Shown here in pieces: positions 13,321 through 25,990 of a stretch of DNA of 64,000 bases; the stretch's first letter is position 1; each line of letters opens with the position of its first letter. The notes under the pieces are model-generated. The model saw only the letters and a program-made list of their open reading frames with translations. It had not been told where the DNA came from and searched no databases. The stretch lies in contig NC_092471.1 of the NCBI RefSeq assembly GCF_047495875.1, positions 10,685,001 to 10,749,000 on the forward strand, given 5' to 3'. Origin of the DNA: Pithys albifrons albifrons. Taxonomy: Eukaryota > Chordata > Aves > Passeriformes > Thamnophilidae. The position numbers were made by a program, and so were the translations under genes.

Positions 13321-16300
13321 TATATTCACTTAAGATGTTTCCAGGCCAAACACTTTTACTCACCACACGTCCTTCTAAACAGCATTTTTCTCTCTTCCTG
13401 CTCAAACCCTTCTTGCTCCCAGGAAGGTGTCACCCAGGCAAGCCATTAGGAGTGAGCTGGTAGTTTACAAGGCTGAAGGAGACCAGTTCTGATCCCCTGA
13501 ACTATTTACAGGATGTCTCACTACATATAGTTCTCTCTATTTTCTCCATGTTGACAGCCACAGATATTTTTTCATCATTTTCTGTCAGTTTGCTCTCACT
13601 CTGGGTTCTTCCTTTTGTGACACTGACACTGTTGGCTCCTCTCAGCAGCTTTGCCCCTTTCTTAATGGCACACAGAGACACAATTCAGCTCCTGCAGTTT
13701 GACACTGGGGAACCCTTCCCTGCAGTGGGATAACAGCCTCATCCCGTGCTGGAGGAGCCTTTGTTTCTCATGCTCCTGACGCTGCATAGTATAAAGTCCA
13801 GAATTACACAGCTCAGCTATAGCACTCCCTGCCCTAAACTATACAAATGTTGCTCTATGAATTCATTGGTCCCCAGCGAAAAAGCCAGATAAAATGAGTT
13901 TTGCAGCCTAATAAGTGCTGTTTTCCATGCTGAGGTGGGAAAGCAGCTGTGGCACATTGACAGAGGCAGCTCAGAGGTCTGGGGCCACCAGTTCTCCAGG
14001 ATCACGGCTCAGGTAGTGCCCCTGCCAACCTGCCTTTGCCACCAATTATTTACAGCAGATGAGGGACCCAGTGCAGGAAGGCAAAGGCAAGGCACCACTT
14101 CAACAGTTTTCACTGCCTGTCTTCACCTCCCACACCACAAGATTCACTGTGCTTTCACTTTACAGCTCTCTTCCTGATTCATAATTTCTTTTTTGTTATT
14201 TTTTTTCTGCTTCACAACTTCAAAGACTGTATCTGGGGTCTACTAAATCGATAGGAAAAGTTGATTTCTATGGGGAGAGTTTTCACACCATCTTTATTTA
14301 ACAATAGAGGGAATATTCAGCATCACATAAGCACATTGACTATGAAAATCAATGGGACTTAGATTGCTAAGCCGTTTAAGTCTGTTTAAATATGGTGCCC
14401 ATGGTTTACACAGGCTATGAAAGAAACACTTTGTTAAAGGCCCAGAAGGAATTTACAAAGTATTTTGAGCAGACTGGTACCTCTGAGAGGAGGAATCTTA
14501 GACTCTTCAATTAAAATGACTCAAAATAGACCATGAATTTGATTCTAACCCCAACACGTCTCCAGTGCTGGAGTGGGAATAGATGTCCTCCAAACATACT
14601 GCTGCAGGTAACTTGCATGGCCAAAGGAGGGAGCAGGACGAGGTGGAAATCTGGATAATAACAGGACTGGCTCCATTCTGCCTCACTTTCTAACTTGCTT
14701 TTCCAGGTGCTGGGGCTTCTCAGACAAGATGGCACAAAAGTAAGGTTGCATAAATCTTAAGTTTTGGCTTTATCTTTCCATTTTAGGCTCAGAAGTTCTG
14801 GATACAGAAAGCCAGTGTGCTGCCAATGAAGACAGGGGAAAGGTATATCTTGAAAAGCTTTAATTGAGACAGTAATTAAGAGCTGTATGAGAACAGTGAG
14901 GGGCTGGAGCTGGCACATTATGGTGTCTTTTGTTTCCAGTAACTACTGAGGTTCATAAAAGCATCTGGCCTGAAAACTGAGAGGAAGAAAGAATACATAA
15001 AATGAAATTTCCAAAACTGAAAAAGGCAAAAATCCTGTCTTCCAGTAACACCAGTCACTGTCAATATATCAACCAAATACTTTGACTGTGCCCTGAATCC
15101 TGAGTCAAACTCAAAGTGAAAATTTAAATTAAATTCTTGAAATTCAAACTTCCTACAGATTTGTGCCCAGCAAACCACCTGTCTCTACAGGATCATAAGC
15201 TCTGACAACAGCTCTGCTCCTCAGGGCAGAGCTCCTTTAGCCCCAGGGCCTGGCAGAAAGGGGGAACTGGGGGAAGCGAAGGACAAGGAGCCACTGTCAG
15301 GAGGTTTTCAGTTGGGAGTGTGGGAGCCACCACTGCCCCTCAGCCAGATCAGGGCTGTGGAACACATTCCCACAAGGATCAGAACAAATGCCAACTCCAC
15401 AGCTTCTACAAGGAAATACAAATTCACTTCTGTGGTTTAAGCTTTCCCTTAAGAGTTTCACCATTAAACTCACAAATACAACTTCTGCAAGGGAAAGGAA
15501 GAGGGATGGGAAAAAAGGCTATTCTGCAATTCATGTTTATGGCAGGGCATCTTCTATAGCAAATTCCTACAATGCTACACAATTCAATAGTAATAGCTTT
15601 TTAAAATCCATTGGAAGAGTAACTAATTCTTTACTAAACTGTTGCAGAGAGTTAAAGCAAAACCACTATAGCAAAGTTTCATGGTTATCTTTTTCTAATA
15701 GATATAAAAATGGTAGGCAGAAAAAGCAATAGAAGTAATGAGTCCTTACTTTTACAGAAATTAGCATCAAGATCAATTGTTATCATGACATGATTTTCTG
15801 CAATGAATCTTTCACAAGTATTTACACAAGAGATATTTCCAGTGAGCAAAACAAATGTAATCGAACCAGCTCTGATGCTGCATTGAAAGCAAACAGATAC
15901 TGCTGCAAGACTTCAAGTAGCTAATACAAAAAAATTAGGCACCTTGCATTTTGCAGAACAAACAAGACAACTGCATTCCACGCAGCAATCCTTCTGTGTA
16001 AGCATTTACACTAATTAGACACTCAGAAGAATTTGCACTGGAGAGTGTTTGATTCTACTCTGAGACTATAAGAAGGCACTCTGCTCTAAATTTCTGTCAG
16101 CTCAGGGCTTTGGTTACTGCTGTGATGCATATTTGAGTATGCATTGTCAGACTGTGGCAGAAAAGCTTACAAGGATAACATTTAGGACTAATATTTTTTA
16201 AGCAGAATTCAAGAAATATCACTCAGTTCAATGATGGATCTCAAGCCTGAGATGGATAAACTTGGATGTAAAAGAGGAGGCTTGTCTTCCAAAAAAGGCT

Positions 16301-16389
16301 GTAGAGAAAAGAGTTTAAAAATGCACCTGAAATTAGGTTTGCAACAGGTTCCTAATGAGCTCAATAAATAGTATTCAATTTTCAGTAGC

Positions 16390-16720
16390 TGAGCTCTAGA
16401 TCTAGAAAGTCATAGAAAGATTCCAGGTCTAGAAGCCAAAAGGCTCCACAGAAGTGCTAGGTAGGCTCTGAGAAAAAGGTTGAAAAGGCTTGCAAGCCAT
16501 CCCAGGAGAAAGATCCAGTGATTCTCTAGATATGCTCCAGAACCTATGGACCCCCCTGCTCCAAAAGCTGCATATCTAGAAAGGCCCCATATACACAAAA
16601 GTGCTAGATGCCTTCAAAAAAACCCCCTGACATCTCTAGAAAAGTACTAAACACCTGGATTACAGGCTTTTAGACCTAAAAAGCAGCAGGCATCTCTAGA
16701 GAGCAGTAGACATGTCCCTT
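16390..16720. repeat. Degenerate minisatellite, about 20-bp unit
   Basis: TCTAGA recurs at 16395, 16401, 16428, 16525, 16575, 16635 and 16695. The last three are exactly 60 bp apart, twice preceded by (GA/GG)CATC. A G(T/C)(G/A)(C/G)(T/C)A core recurs at 16601, 16644, 16683 and 16703, close to multiples of 20 bp. Units are badly decayed, so the length and copy number are approximate. Confidence 0.5.
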
Positions 16721-17854
16721 TAAAATGTCTTCTTTTCTTTGTTCCTTCAAACCAAAAAGAGTGGTCAAAAGTCCCTCAAAAAGAGACTGATGCAAATAGC
16801 ATAAATCTTTCTGGCTGGCTGGGAGCATACAAAAATCATTTCACAATGAAATTTGGAGTAGACTACCTATACAAGTTTCAACCATTTGATCTCTTCCCCA
16901 CATTTTTGGCAAACCTTTCATGAGCCACCCAACAGACTTATTATAGTTCACAGTAGCAATAGCAAAAATCACGTTGGTTTTGCTGTCACTATTGATACAG
17001 ACAGAGGATTATAACTCTGAACTGGCAAGAAAAATAGAAGAAAGAAAGAAATACATACAGATGGAGGACATAAAGGATTTTACATCATGTCATGACTTTC
17101 CTTGGTTCTCACCAGAGACACATACATGCTGTTCAGTTTCCTATTTTGCTTTGAGCAGTTGATTGAATGGCTATTGAGAGATGTTCAGACATTTATGATT
17201 TTCCTACAATGTGACCTACATTGCTAAACTTCATAAATTTATTCTCCAAGGCAGTGTATCATTTTGCATGCCATATTCATCCCAAAGGAAGGTATCAGCA
17301 GGAGATGAGGCCCAGTTTGTAAAAGCTGAATGTCCTTCAGACATTTTTAACTAATTTGTTTGTAAATGTGTTATTGTCAGAGTAACATACTGTACAAAAT
17401 GGTGCTCTCTATCATTCTGTTTGTAACTCTCAGTGGCCTAAACTCCATAACGCACAGCTCTAAGCATACCCTCTGTGTGGCACACTACAAATGGGTACAA
17501 CCCATTTCTGTCTTGACATTTGCAATTTTTTTTCTCCACTGACACAGTGTCTTTCATTATTTTTTTTCCCTTGGCACAAAAAAGGACACAAAAGATGTTG
17601 CAGCAAACATGGTATCATGGAGAGGAGAACCAGGCAGTCTTGGCTCTCACTGCCCACGCTACAGCTCCTGCCACAGTACTCTCTGTGGTTGTCACAGCTT
17701 ACTTTAGTTTAAATTCAGCAGCTTTTAATTATAACTCACGGCAGACTTCGTCCTAATAAAATTAATGGAAATACCACTAATACCTCCACAGCAACAGTTC
17801 TTGGTACTAAAACCTTTTTAGTCATTGTTTACAACCAGCTTTTAAACTTAAGAA

Positions 17855-17883
17855 GTATGTATGTATGTATGTATGTATGTATG
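17855..17883. repeat. (GTAT)7 microsatellite
   Basis: Seven uninterrupted GTAT units on the plus strand, the reverse of ATAC. It directly abuts the CpG-rich segment and may be its 3' tail if that segment is a retroposed element. Confidence 0.95.
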
Positions 17884-18384
17884 GCCAAACTTCGCGAATG
17901 AAGATTTGGGAAGGGCTTTCACCACATGGGTGTGCCCTTCAAGCCTGCGCAGTGGATTTTTCAGGTGAGGCTCAGCGTGCGCAGAACTGGCCCCACCGTT
18001 TAAGTTCCAAGGTTCATCTGCCACGGCCGAGCGAGCTTGGATGGTGACAGTGAAGTCCTCAGGAGTTTGAGGAGCTGGGCAGAGTGCTGGGCCTCGGCCG
18101 GGCATGGCTGGTGGAAGAGCTGAAGGAAGGCTGGGGGTGCCAAGGCAGCTTGGAGGAGCTCGAATGGTGGGTGGGTATGTACAGGGGCTTTGTGCACGTG
18201 CAGGCAGCATTTGGTGAGTGTAGAGGTTTCTTTTAGTTGGGAGGATGCACCTGAGAGCACCAGGACCCAGGGCTGAGTTGCGACCTTCTTGCCAGCCACC
18301 CAATTCTTACAGAAGTTTCTTCCTTCTTGCAATTTCTCATTAGAAAAAAGTTGAAAAAAAAATTTAATTCTGGCTCTGTATAGC
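17855..18384 (-). mobile_element. CpG-rich insert of unknown family with ATAC tail
   Basis: About 530 bp that differ sharply from the AT-rich intron around them. They are GC-rich, with many CpG sites clustered in 17890-18300 (for example TTCGCGAA, GCGTGCGC and CGGCCGAGCGAG). On the minus strand the segment ends in a tetranucleotide ATAC run, as some retroposons do. The 8-bp word AAGAAGTA flanks it at 17850-17857 and 18385-18392, as a target duplication would. One frame on the minus strand stays open for 151 codons (17848-18303), but its composition is Pro/Ala/Ser-rich and I do not recognise it. It could instead be a CpG-island-like regulatory patch. The family is not identified. Confidence 0.4.
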
Positions 18385-21300
18385 AAGAAGTAAGAGAAAA
18401 ATCATGAGGAGAGGTCTGTCAGGTCTCCTTCACTTCCCCATCCAGTGTCTAACACCGCTTAAACAATCAAAGAAAAAGATGCAATCGCTGGAAGAGTTGA
18501 TTAAAATGTACACAGTCTTCTACTCAGTAGTAATGCATTATTTATGGCAGATAATTGAAATAAATTGCTGTTTCGCAGGTGCCCAATACAAAAAGAGCAC
18601 ATGGGCTTTAAGGAAGAAATTGCAGTGTGACTTCATTGCATACTATCTCATGTCTATGACTAATATTTCAAATTCAGTGATAGAATAATTTGATTGGAAT
18701 ATAAATTAGCTGTGATGAAACCACGCTGCTTTCTGTTTGATATTCTAAAAATCACATTATACACCTACAAGTTTGATTCATGAGCTCTTACAGACTTTTT
18801 TCCACCTGAGGTCCTAATCCTATGAGTCTCTTTTCTCTCAGCTCCTGTTGAGAAGAGGCTATTTATCTGCTCCTTTACCCCTGGGAAAAGATTATTTTAC
18901 CTTATACCCGAAGATCCTTTTTCAAAAAGGCTTTTAGTCTGGTTTTGGATGCTAGTGACTGCTTGTTTCTGCATATGCCATTATGGCTGGAATTATTTTG
19001 TATAGACTAATGGTTTCCAAAGAATAATGCTTAATTAATTGGAAGGAGGACTCATTTTTGAAAAGGTTTGAAAATGTCTTGGTAAAGACCTTTTCTGTTC
19101 TATTTTTCAGAAGTACATACTTTCTCATGGGATACAGTTTCTCCTTGCTACACACTCGCCTCTCACTACCCTTTCAATTAAGCTTGGAGAAGTCCTGGTT
19201 CCACTGAAGTCAGTGGCAAAGCAGTTGCTGACTTCGCTGGGGCCACGACTTCCACTCTAGTTAGCTCAGCTGGTACTCTAGCAAAGCCAGAGAAGAAAGG
19301 ACATGAAATTAAGCAGTAGAGTAAAAGGAACCAGAGAACAAGATGACTTTATACTGGAAAAAAAGAACAGCTTTTTTGGGCTCCTTCATGCAGCAAAACC
19401 CAGGAAAAAATAAAGTTCTTTTCTAAAAAGAAAAAACTCCAAAAGTCTTCTATAAAGGAAGACCACAAATAAAAATAAAAAGAACTATAAATTGTAATTT
19501 CTGCTTTGTGTGCTTTTTGTTCAGCAATTTCACAAATACATACAAAATGTGTTTCTGCAAAGCTCTGAAAAACCCAGTTCAGCGATTTGGAATATTTGTG
19601 CTACATTAATTACACATAACTAGAAGAGCATATGAAAAGACACACACAGGTAGAGAACTAAAAGGAAATGAAGAGGAGTAGTTTTTTAATATTTTGCAAC
19701 AGTGAAAACCAAGTTGTTCCTTTTTTATGCCAGCTCTCTAACACAATTAGAGTATTACACATCTACTGTTAAAAAATGCCTTTTGTGCTTTCTGCTTTTA
19801 CAAGAATGCAGTTTATACTGTTGGGTATGTAGAAAAACACCTAAAGGGAAAGTGTGTCTTCTGACCTGCAATGCTAATTCATTAATCAGCTCCATGTAAT
19901 CCTGCAGTTGCTCTGCAATATTCTATTCTCAGCCTGACTTAAAAGTACTTCAGCCTAGAATCAGTTTGGTTTTTGTGCCGGCAGCTCACTCCTCCTGCTC
20001 TCACCTGCTCATCAGATCATATTTTTGTCTTTCACATTTTTCTTTTCCTTCTTCTAAATGTACCCAGTGAAAGTTCTGTTCTGGCTGTTCTTGCTCTGAT
20101 GAGCAGACCCTCATTGCTGCTTGCAAGTGAGGTCACCATGTCCTGGGAGCTTTTTGTTCTGCTCAAAAGGCTTCCACAATGCCACTGAAGCATATTGTGC
20201 CTGTGCAGATGCTGGTGGGGAGTGCCTGCAGCATTTGTGACTGCAGGAGCAATGTCAGCGTTTGCATTTTTGAGATATGTACTACATTTTCGAGCAATTC
20301 TGCTCATCTCTACTCCTGCTTTCCAGCAGTCTGTCTCTCACTTCAGTGTTTCAAGTAGGTCATCAAGAACATTAATTTTTGCCCTCTCCCCTCTCCTCCA
20401 TCATTCAAAGCAGGCTGTCCAGGACACGGCACTCCTGCTACGCTTGGGTCGCCTTTAAACCCTGTTCTGGAAATCTGCCTTTTAATTTGACCTGTGCAAG
20501 CAAATTGCCTACGCAAGTAACACTGTCACATTTTTATAAGGGAGCAAAACATTTTGCAGTGTCACTGAAGTTTATGTGAAGCAACACAATATAGATGGTT
20601 CCTTTCCATGGAGAACTGCTGAACAAAGGCTGATGAAGTGCAAATGTCAAGAAAAAGTCTTCAAACCAGACCTTTCATTTTGGAACACAGCAGTGACAGT
20701 TATTAACACCATCAATCAGGTCAGAGCTATTGCTTTGGCACAGACTCATGCCTAGTGGGACTGACATAAGCTCGAGAACAAGGCCATGGTTACAGGCGAA
20801 GAAAAAGCTCTTGGGGTTCATTTTCTGTTGACTTGCAAATGTTTGGTCTCTGAATTTGCAGTGATTGCGCTTGAGATTGGTTTAAACAGCTCCCAAACAC
20901 TAACTGCAACCACTCACACAGATATAAATGACTTGTGGTTCAGAGTGGTGGAAATTCAGCCCACATATTTCTCATGGGAGGAAAGATAGAGGATGAAATT
21001 GCAAGATGGTACAAATATCTGCTAATTCGCTCCTCAGCTTTCACCAGAGCAGTGGAGGCAGAACAGCAAAGCTTATCACTCAAGATGAGCTGTAGTGTTT
21101 TCACTTTCACACAAAACCTCCCACAATGTCAATATAACTTCCAAGAACACTGGATCTGATGAAGTCTGGTTTCCTAAGGACTTCCATCACATGGCTGACT
21201 GGCTTGGGAGTTTAATAAGATCCAACATGAAATGAAGCTTTTCCTGTGAATGGGGCATTTATTACATCCTGAGTGGAATCTCTGGAGTTTAATAAAAGAA

Positions 21301-24300
21301 AGTTTATGCTGTAATATTTCCTTTTGAAAGGGCACTTTAGGTCTCTGTCCTCCAACTGGATTAATATTTTTTATGGAATGTGTAGAAATTTAATTGTTCT
21401 GAAGGCTGCTGTTTCTTTAAAAATTTGTTTGAAATTGGCCCAAGATTTTGATTTATTGTGAGGAAAAGATTACTGACAGACAGACAGGCGTATCCACACA
21501 ATGTGCTCTCCTTTGCTATCAATAACCAGGCTAAAAAATGTCTGTACACCCCAGGGTTGTGCAAACACCTAGAGATGCCTCTGACCTAGACCAGTATCCA
21601 GCCCAAAGGCATCAGGCAGTGAAACAGAATGATGATCCCATCTCTTTGTGTTTCTCTCTCCATCCCAGTCCCTTCCCTCCACATTCCTGCTGTGGCTTAT
21701 GGCCAGGAGCCCCTGTCACAGGTGCTTCTGCAGAGGGGGTCCTCCAGCCAGCCCACTGCTGGGGCAGCTTTGGAGAGCACTTGGCAGCCCAGCAGTTCAG
21801 AAAGGCTATAGGAGTATTTTAGATCAAAGCTGATTTAGAGTGCCTACAACAGCCTTCTTCTCCAAAGGGTATGGGAAGGTAGGAGACATAGCCAGTAAGT
21901 CTGTTCTGTTCATCTGGACTTCAGTTTGACAGAAGGTGATATTCAGTAGTCTGTACGGCTAGAACAGTTACCTCAGTCCATAGGGTCTTCAGCTCAGATG
22001 CAAAAGTATGAGGTTCAATACAGGTTTATTACTCATTTAATTAACCTACAACTAAAAAGCTGCCAAAGAACATATAAAGAATAGGAGCGAGACCTAGAGG
22101 AAGACTAGGATGGAGCAGCAGGAGCATTCAGCTGAAAAGTCTGGCACTCAGATTCTAGGTGATGTAGATTAGCGAGGTAAAAAAAATCACAGAATAAATG
22201 AAGATCAAAACCACCCTTTGATATTCCTGAAAAATGTTTTGCCTTTACAGTTTAGCTTTTGTTCATGTTCTAGTATTCAGGGATTCAGAAGCAGCATTTT
22301 CAAAAAATATGACCAGTTCTATCAGAACAAAATACTGAAATAACTGACTTTAATGCAGGGGTCTGCTAAGATCTGGGCACCAATAGTGAGTGTTGAGGAT
22401 ATACACTTATTAACATAGTTCTGAAGAGCCATTTTCTTCAGATTTGCTCCTTATTAACTGATTGAAATGATCTGTGCTGGGAAAAAAGTCATCCAAGTTG
22501 TATACATGCTGAAACAGTACTGAGAATGCTGGCATGCCATATAAACACCTCAACTGAACATCCTTTTCCTTCTAAATTCAGATTAACATCCTCCCAGTGA
22601 AGTATGAGATCAAAGTAATTAGTCAGAGCTTGGTGGTTTATTTGCCACAATATATAATCTTTTCAGCCCCAGCTGTCCTTCCCTCCCCCGGTTATGAATG
22701 CAGAATATTATGCTTAAGAAGGCGAAGGTGGTGAATAACAAACACAGAATGATTAATAAGAAGTAATACCATGAAAACTGATATTGGAATAAACGATTAA
22801 ACCCTTTCTTAATCAACTCATTTATTACAGTGAATGCTTTCAAGTGAAAGCTTGTCATTTATGGTGGTGTTTGCGATGGACAGTTACACTATATGTTTAC
22901 TCCAAGAGTACATGTTTTTACATCAGTAAATTAAGAAATGCTGATTTTGGGCAAGTTGTTGATTTTATTGTCAGAACAAATTTAGCTTTGAGAAATGATT
23001 TTATTAACCTATTTCATAAGTCCCTATCAACACACAATTTGCGAGCAACCCACATTCTCTTGATTTAAATGTCATTTGTAACTTAGCCAAAAAATCATTT
23101 AAGTGGAGATGGGCCAAATGCATATTTCATTTATGTTTATGCCATTCTGGAATAAACTCAGCAGTCTTGCAAGGATATACAATTGTTTCTGACTAAGTGA
23201 AAATAACCTTCCCTTATTGATATAATTCCAGATTAACATGCTTGACTTCAAGGGGATGTAATTATTTCAAAGGGTTTTCTGGTTATCAGCAACAATTTCG
23301 GAAGAAGATGATTGAGCAAATTTGTACAGTTACATTTCAGAATATGCATTCTTGGCATTTATTTCATGTCTGTGATTTACTGTGTATGTGAAAAACCTAA
23401 AAGGAGTGGATTTTGTGAAAAATTCCAATGAATAGGTTCACTTAAACCCCTACAAAACAAATCCTCCAAACAAGAAATGCTTCCAAAAGCTCTGTGTTGC
23501 AGATTGTCCACAATGTAACTTCACTTACCAGTGGGAAATTATACAAGAAAAATTATATGGTATCACTATCCTTAGAAAATGAGACTGTCCACTTTTTAAA
23601 ATTCTTGCAGACATATTTATATGACATAATTTATTATGCTTTTTAGAATATTTACTGTCACACATTCACAATTTAACTGAAGATTCTCTCAGTCTATGGG
23701 GTAGGAACATATCTTGAGTTCCCAGAATGCTGAAACAATTGCAAAATTTTAAGAAATGTCCTGCAATATTTTCTTGTAGGTGCTGCAGCATGGAAGCACC
23801 TGCAGTGCTCATGGAAACAAATATTTATTTCTGCTTCTGTGAAAAAAGGCCCTTACCCAGCTGAATGTTGATGTCCCAAGAGAAATATGAAGAATAATTT
23901 TCGCTATGACATGTTTTTTCTTATCTATGACTTTGCAGAAGCCCATCCTCCAAGGCATTGGAACTACACTGTAGAGTGAGGTAAACCAAACCTTGTTTCT
24001 GGCAAGTAGCCAACCTACCAAGAAATAGGCTTTTAGGGCTATTTAAATCTACTTACAAATTTAGCATATTTGCTTTCAGCCCCAAAAAGTTTACCTTCTT
24101 AATTTAGTTTTAATTTAAAACTAAAGAATTTTATTTCTGTACTTGCCTGACCCCCTGCTGAAACTCATTTGCTAAGGGGTATTTGCATTTTTCAAAAGGG
24201 AATGAAAACTATCAAAACTCACCATTTCAGATTCAGTGAGACATTTTGTTACCAAGCAAAATCAGCAAAAACTTGAACACAACTACACAGCACATATTAC

Positions 24301-25835
24301 ATGGCCAGTAAAGTGATTATTTGTACAGCCTGAGACTGCAGATCCGGAGATGGCAGGGAGCAGACCTGCACCTGGCACCCTTCCCTGCACCTCAGGGATA
24401 TCTAATGTGCTTATGGGTGCCCCAGGCAGTTGTTATATGTATCCAAGGAGCAGGGAGATGTGCTCCAGGCAACTCTGAGTTCCATGAAGCATCTCTCCTG
24501 CCAGCTGGTGTGCGGCAGAGGAGCGGGAGCGCTGCTGGCTGGAGGGGCTTGCTCATCCCCTGCAGGACTGGCCTGCAAGGAGAGGAGCCAGAGCAGAAGC
24601 CAAGGTGCCCAAGAACTGTAGGTCTTAAGAAAATTACTAGGCTGGTTTAAGCTTGGGTTTAACACAATGAAGCCAGTCACCCTGTTCTGCTTTACATGGA
24701 ATAATTATGCATCTGTTGGACTCGAGACAATACAAAGGTCTGTCTGTCCCAGAATGGGGAACATGAAGGCTGAAGTTCCCCTTCCCACATTTGCAAACGC
24801 ATAGGGTGCAGTGACATGTGAAATGCAACACAGACACACTTCTCTGTTTTGATTCTAGTAATAAAATCCCCAAGTGCTTTTGTGACAGCAGCATCAGACC
24901 CCATCATTTCACCCTGTGGATTTTGACCCCACATTCTTCATGCATGTGAATGAGAGACCACGGTCACCTGCAATGGAAACAAAGAACAGGCTCTTGCCAT
25001 TTTTATGTGTTGTATTTTCCAGTTGTGAAGGACAGAGGAAAGGGCAGGGAGAAAATGAAATGCAAAATTAACCTGATCCTGGTTATTAGCTTATACAGTC
25101 CATAATGTTTTAGTATGTCACTTGAATGCCTAAAGATTTTTTCAAGTACAGCTGAAAAAGCTGATTAATTCAAGTATATTGTGGCAAAGGCCAATCCCTT
25201 CCTTGTGCTGTCTGTAAGTGTGGCTCACTGACTAGTCAAGAGTACCATTTATGTTTCTCCACGACTATCCATTTTTCTTTCTTAGCATAAACTAGAGATG
25301 TGAGGTGTCTTTTAGTCTTATTTCTTTTACCATGCTCTTGACATAAGAACTGAAAAACATTTTGAGAAATGTGTTGAAATGCAGTAGCTTCACCACAATA
25401 CTGCTGTGGTGTAATTATTTACTGTGATGCTCTTCCATGATTTAGAACAGACTTAGATATAAACAGAATATCTATTTTTTTCCACTTGTTCAAGCAAATC
25501 AGCCTGAATGCTGGACTAAAAGAAAGCACTTAAACTTCTGATTAACTTCTTAGAAGATGTACCTCAGAGTGGCACTTTCTAAAGCAGTTTGTAATCTTCA
25601 CATAAGTCCTTCTACATATTTACACGACATCTCCTGGGAAAAAAATCAAGTGTGGTTTTGCATTTATATGATACACCTTAAAATAATCATGTGAATGGAA
25701 GATCTACTCCATACTGTGCAATTCAGAATTACCTGACCCATCCAGCATATCCGATACAATCCTGGTACAAGAAAATAAGTTATCTGTCTCTACAATGTGT
25801 ATAAAAGTGACAACACATGAAAACCAGGTGTCTAC

Positions 25836-25990
25836 CTGAGTGATGTCCATTCCAGAGTCACAGCTCAGTGGTTGGGTTGATGTGAGGCCATTTGAACCTA
25901 TTATTGTTGTGATCACACCGTTCTCATCAATTTTCCGAATCATAGTACCATCAACGAAGTAAATAAATCCGTGCTTATCTACAGTGATAC
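25836..25990 (-). CDS. TENM1: TENM1 exon: NHL propeller blade 3
   Basis: 155 bp, ending at a codon boundary. It reads (G)[19 protein letters not shown], then [20 protein letters not shown] and [12 protein letters not shown]. The block [21 protein letters not shown] is the third NHL repeat of teneurins, and [10 protein letters not shown] carries the conserved inter-blade cysteine. The acceptor is TTTTTCCAG and the donor is CAG|GTAGAC. It joins in frame to VRLEWPTDL across the 18-kb intron. Third codon positions are rather AT-rich, unlike the next exon. Confidence 0.95.

Larger units (their letters stand above)
7542..25835 (-). other. TENM1: TENM1 intron (18.3 kb), repeat-bearing
   Basis: GT-AG intron of 18294 bp, the largest in the window. 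It holds a solo LTR (11466-12370), a CR1 fragment (13042-13320), a decayed minisatellite (16390-16720) and a CpG-rich segment with a tetranucleotide array (17855-18384), each listed separately. The remaining sequence (7542-11465, 12371-13041, 13321-16389, 16721-17854 and 18385-25835) is AT-rich. I recognise no gene, RNA or repeat family in it. Confidence 0.85.

Noticed and set aside
19195..19260. Phrase like TGAAGTCAGTGGCAAAGC resembling an ancient amniote repeat
   Set aside because: The match is from memory, short and diverged; not enough to name a repeat. The same holds for a similar phrase at about 14345-14375.
22619..22858. 79-codon minus-strand frame with a hydrophobic stretch like a membrane segment
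   Set aside because: T-rich DNA gives Phe/Leu/Ile-rich translations by itself; nothing else supports a gene.
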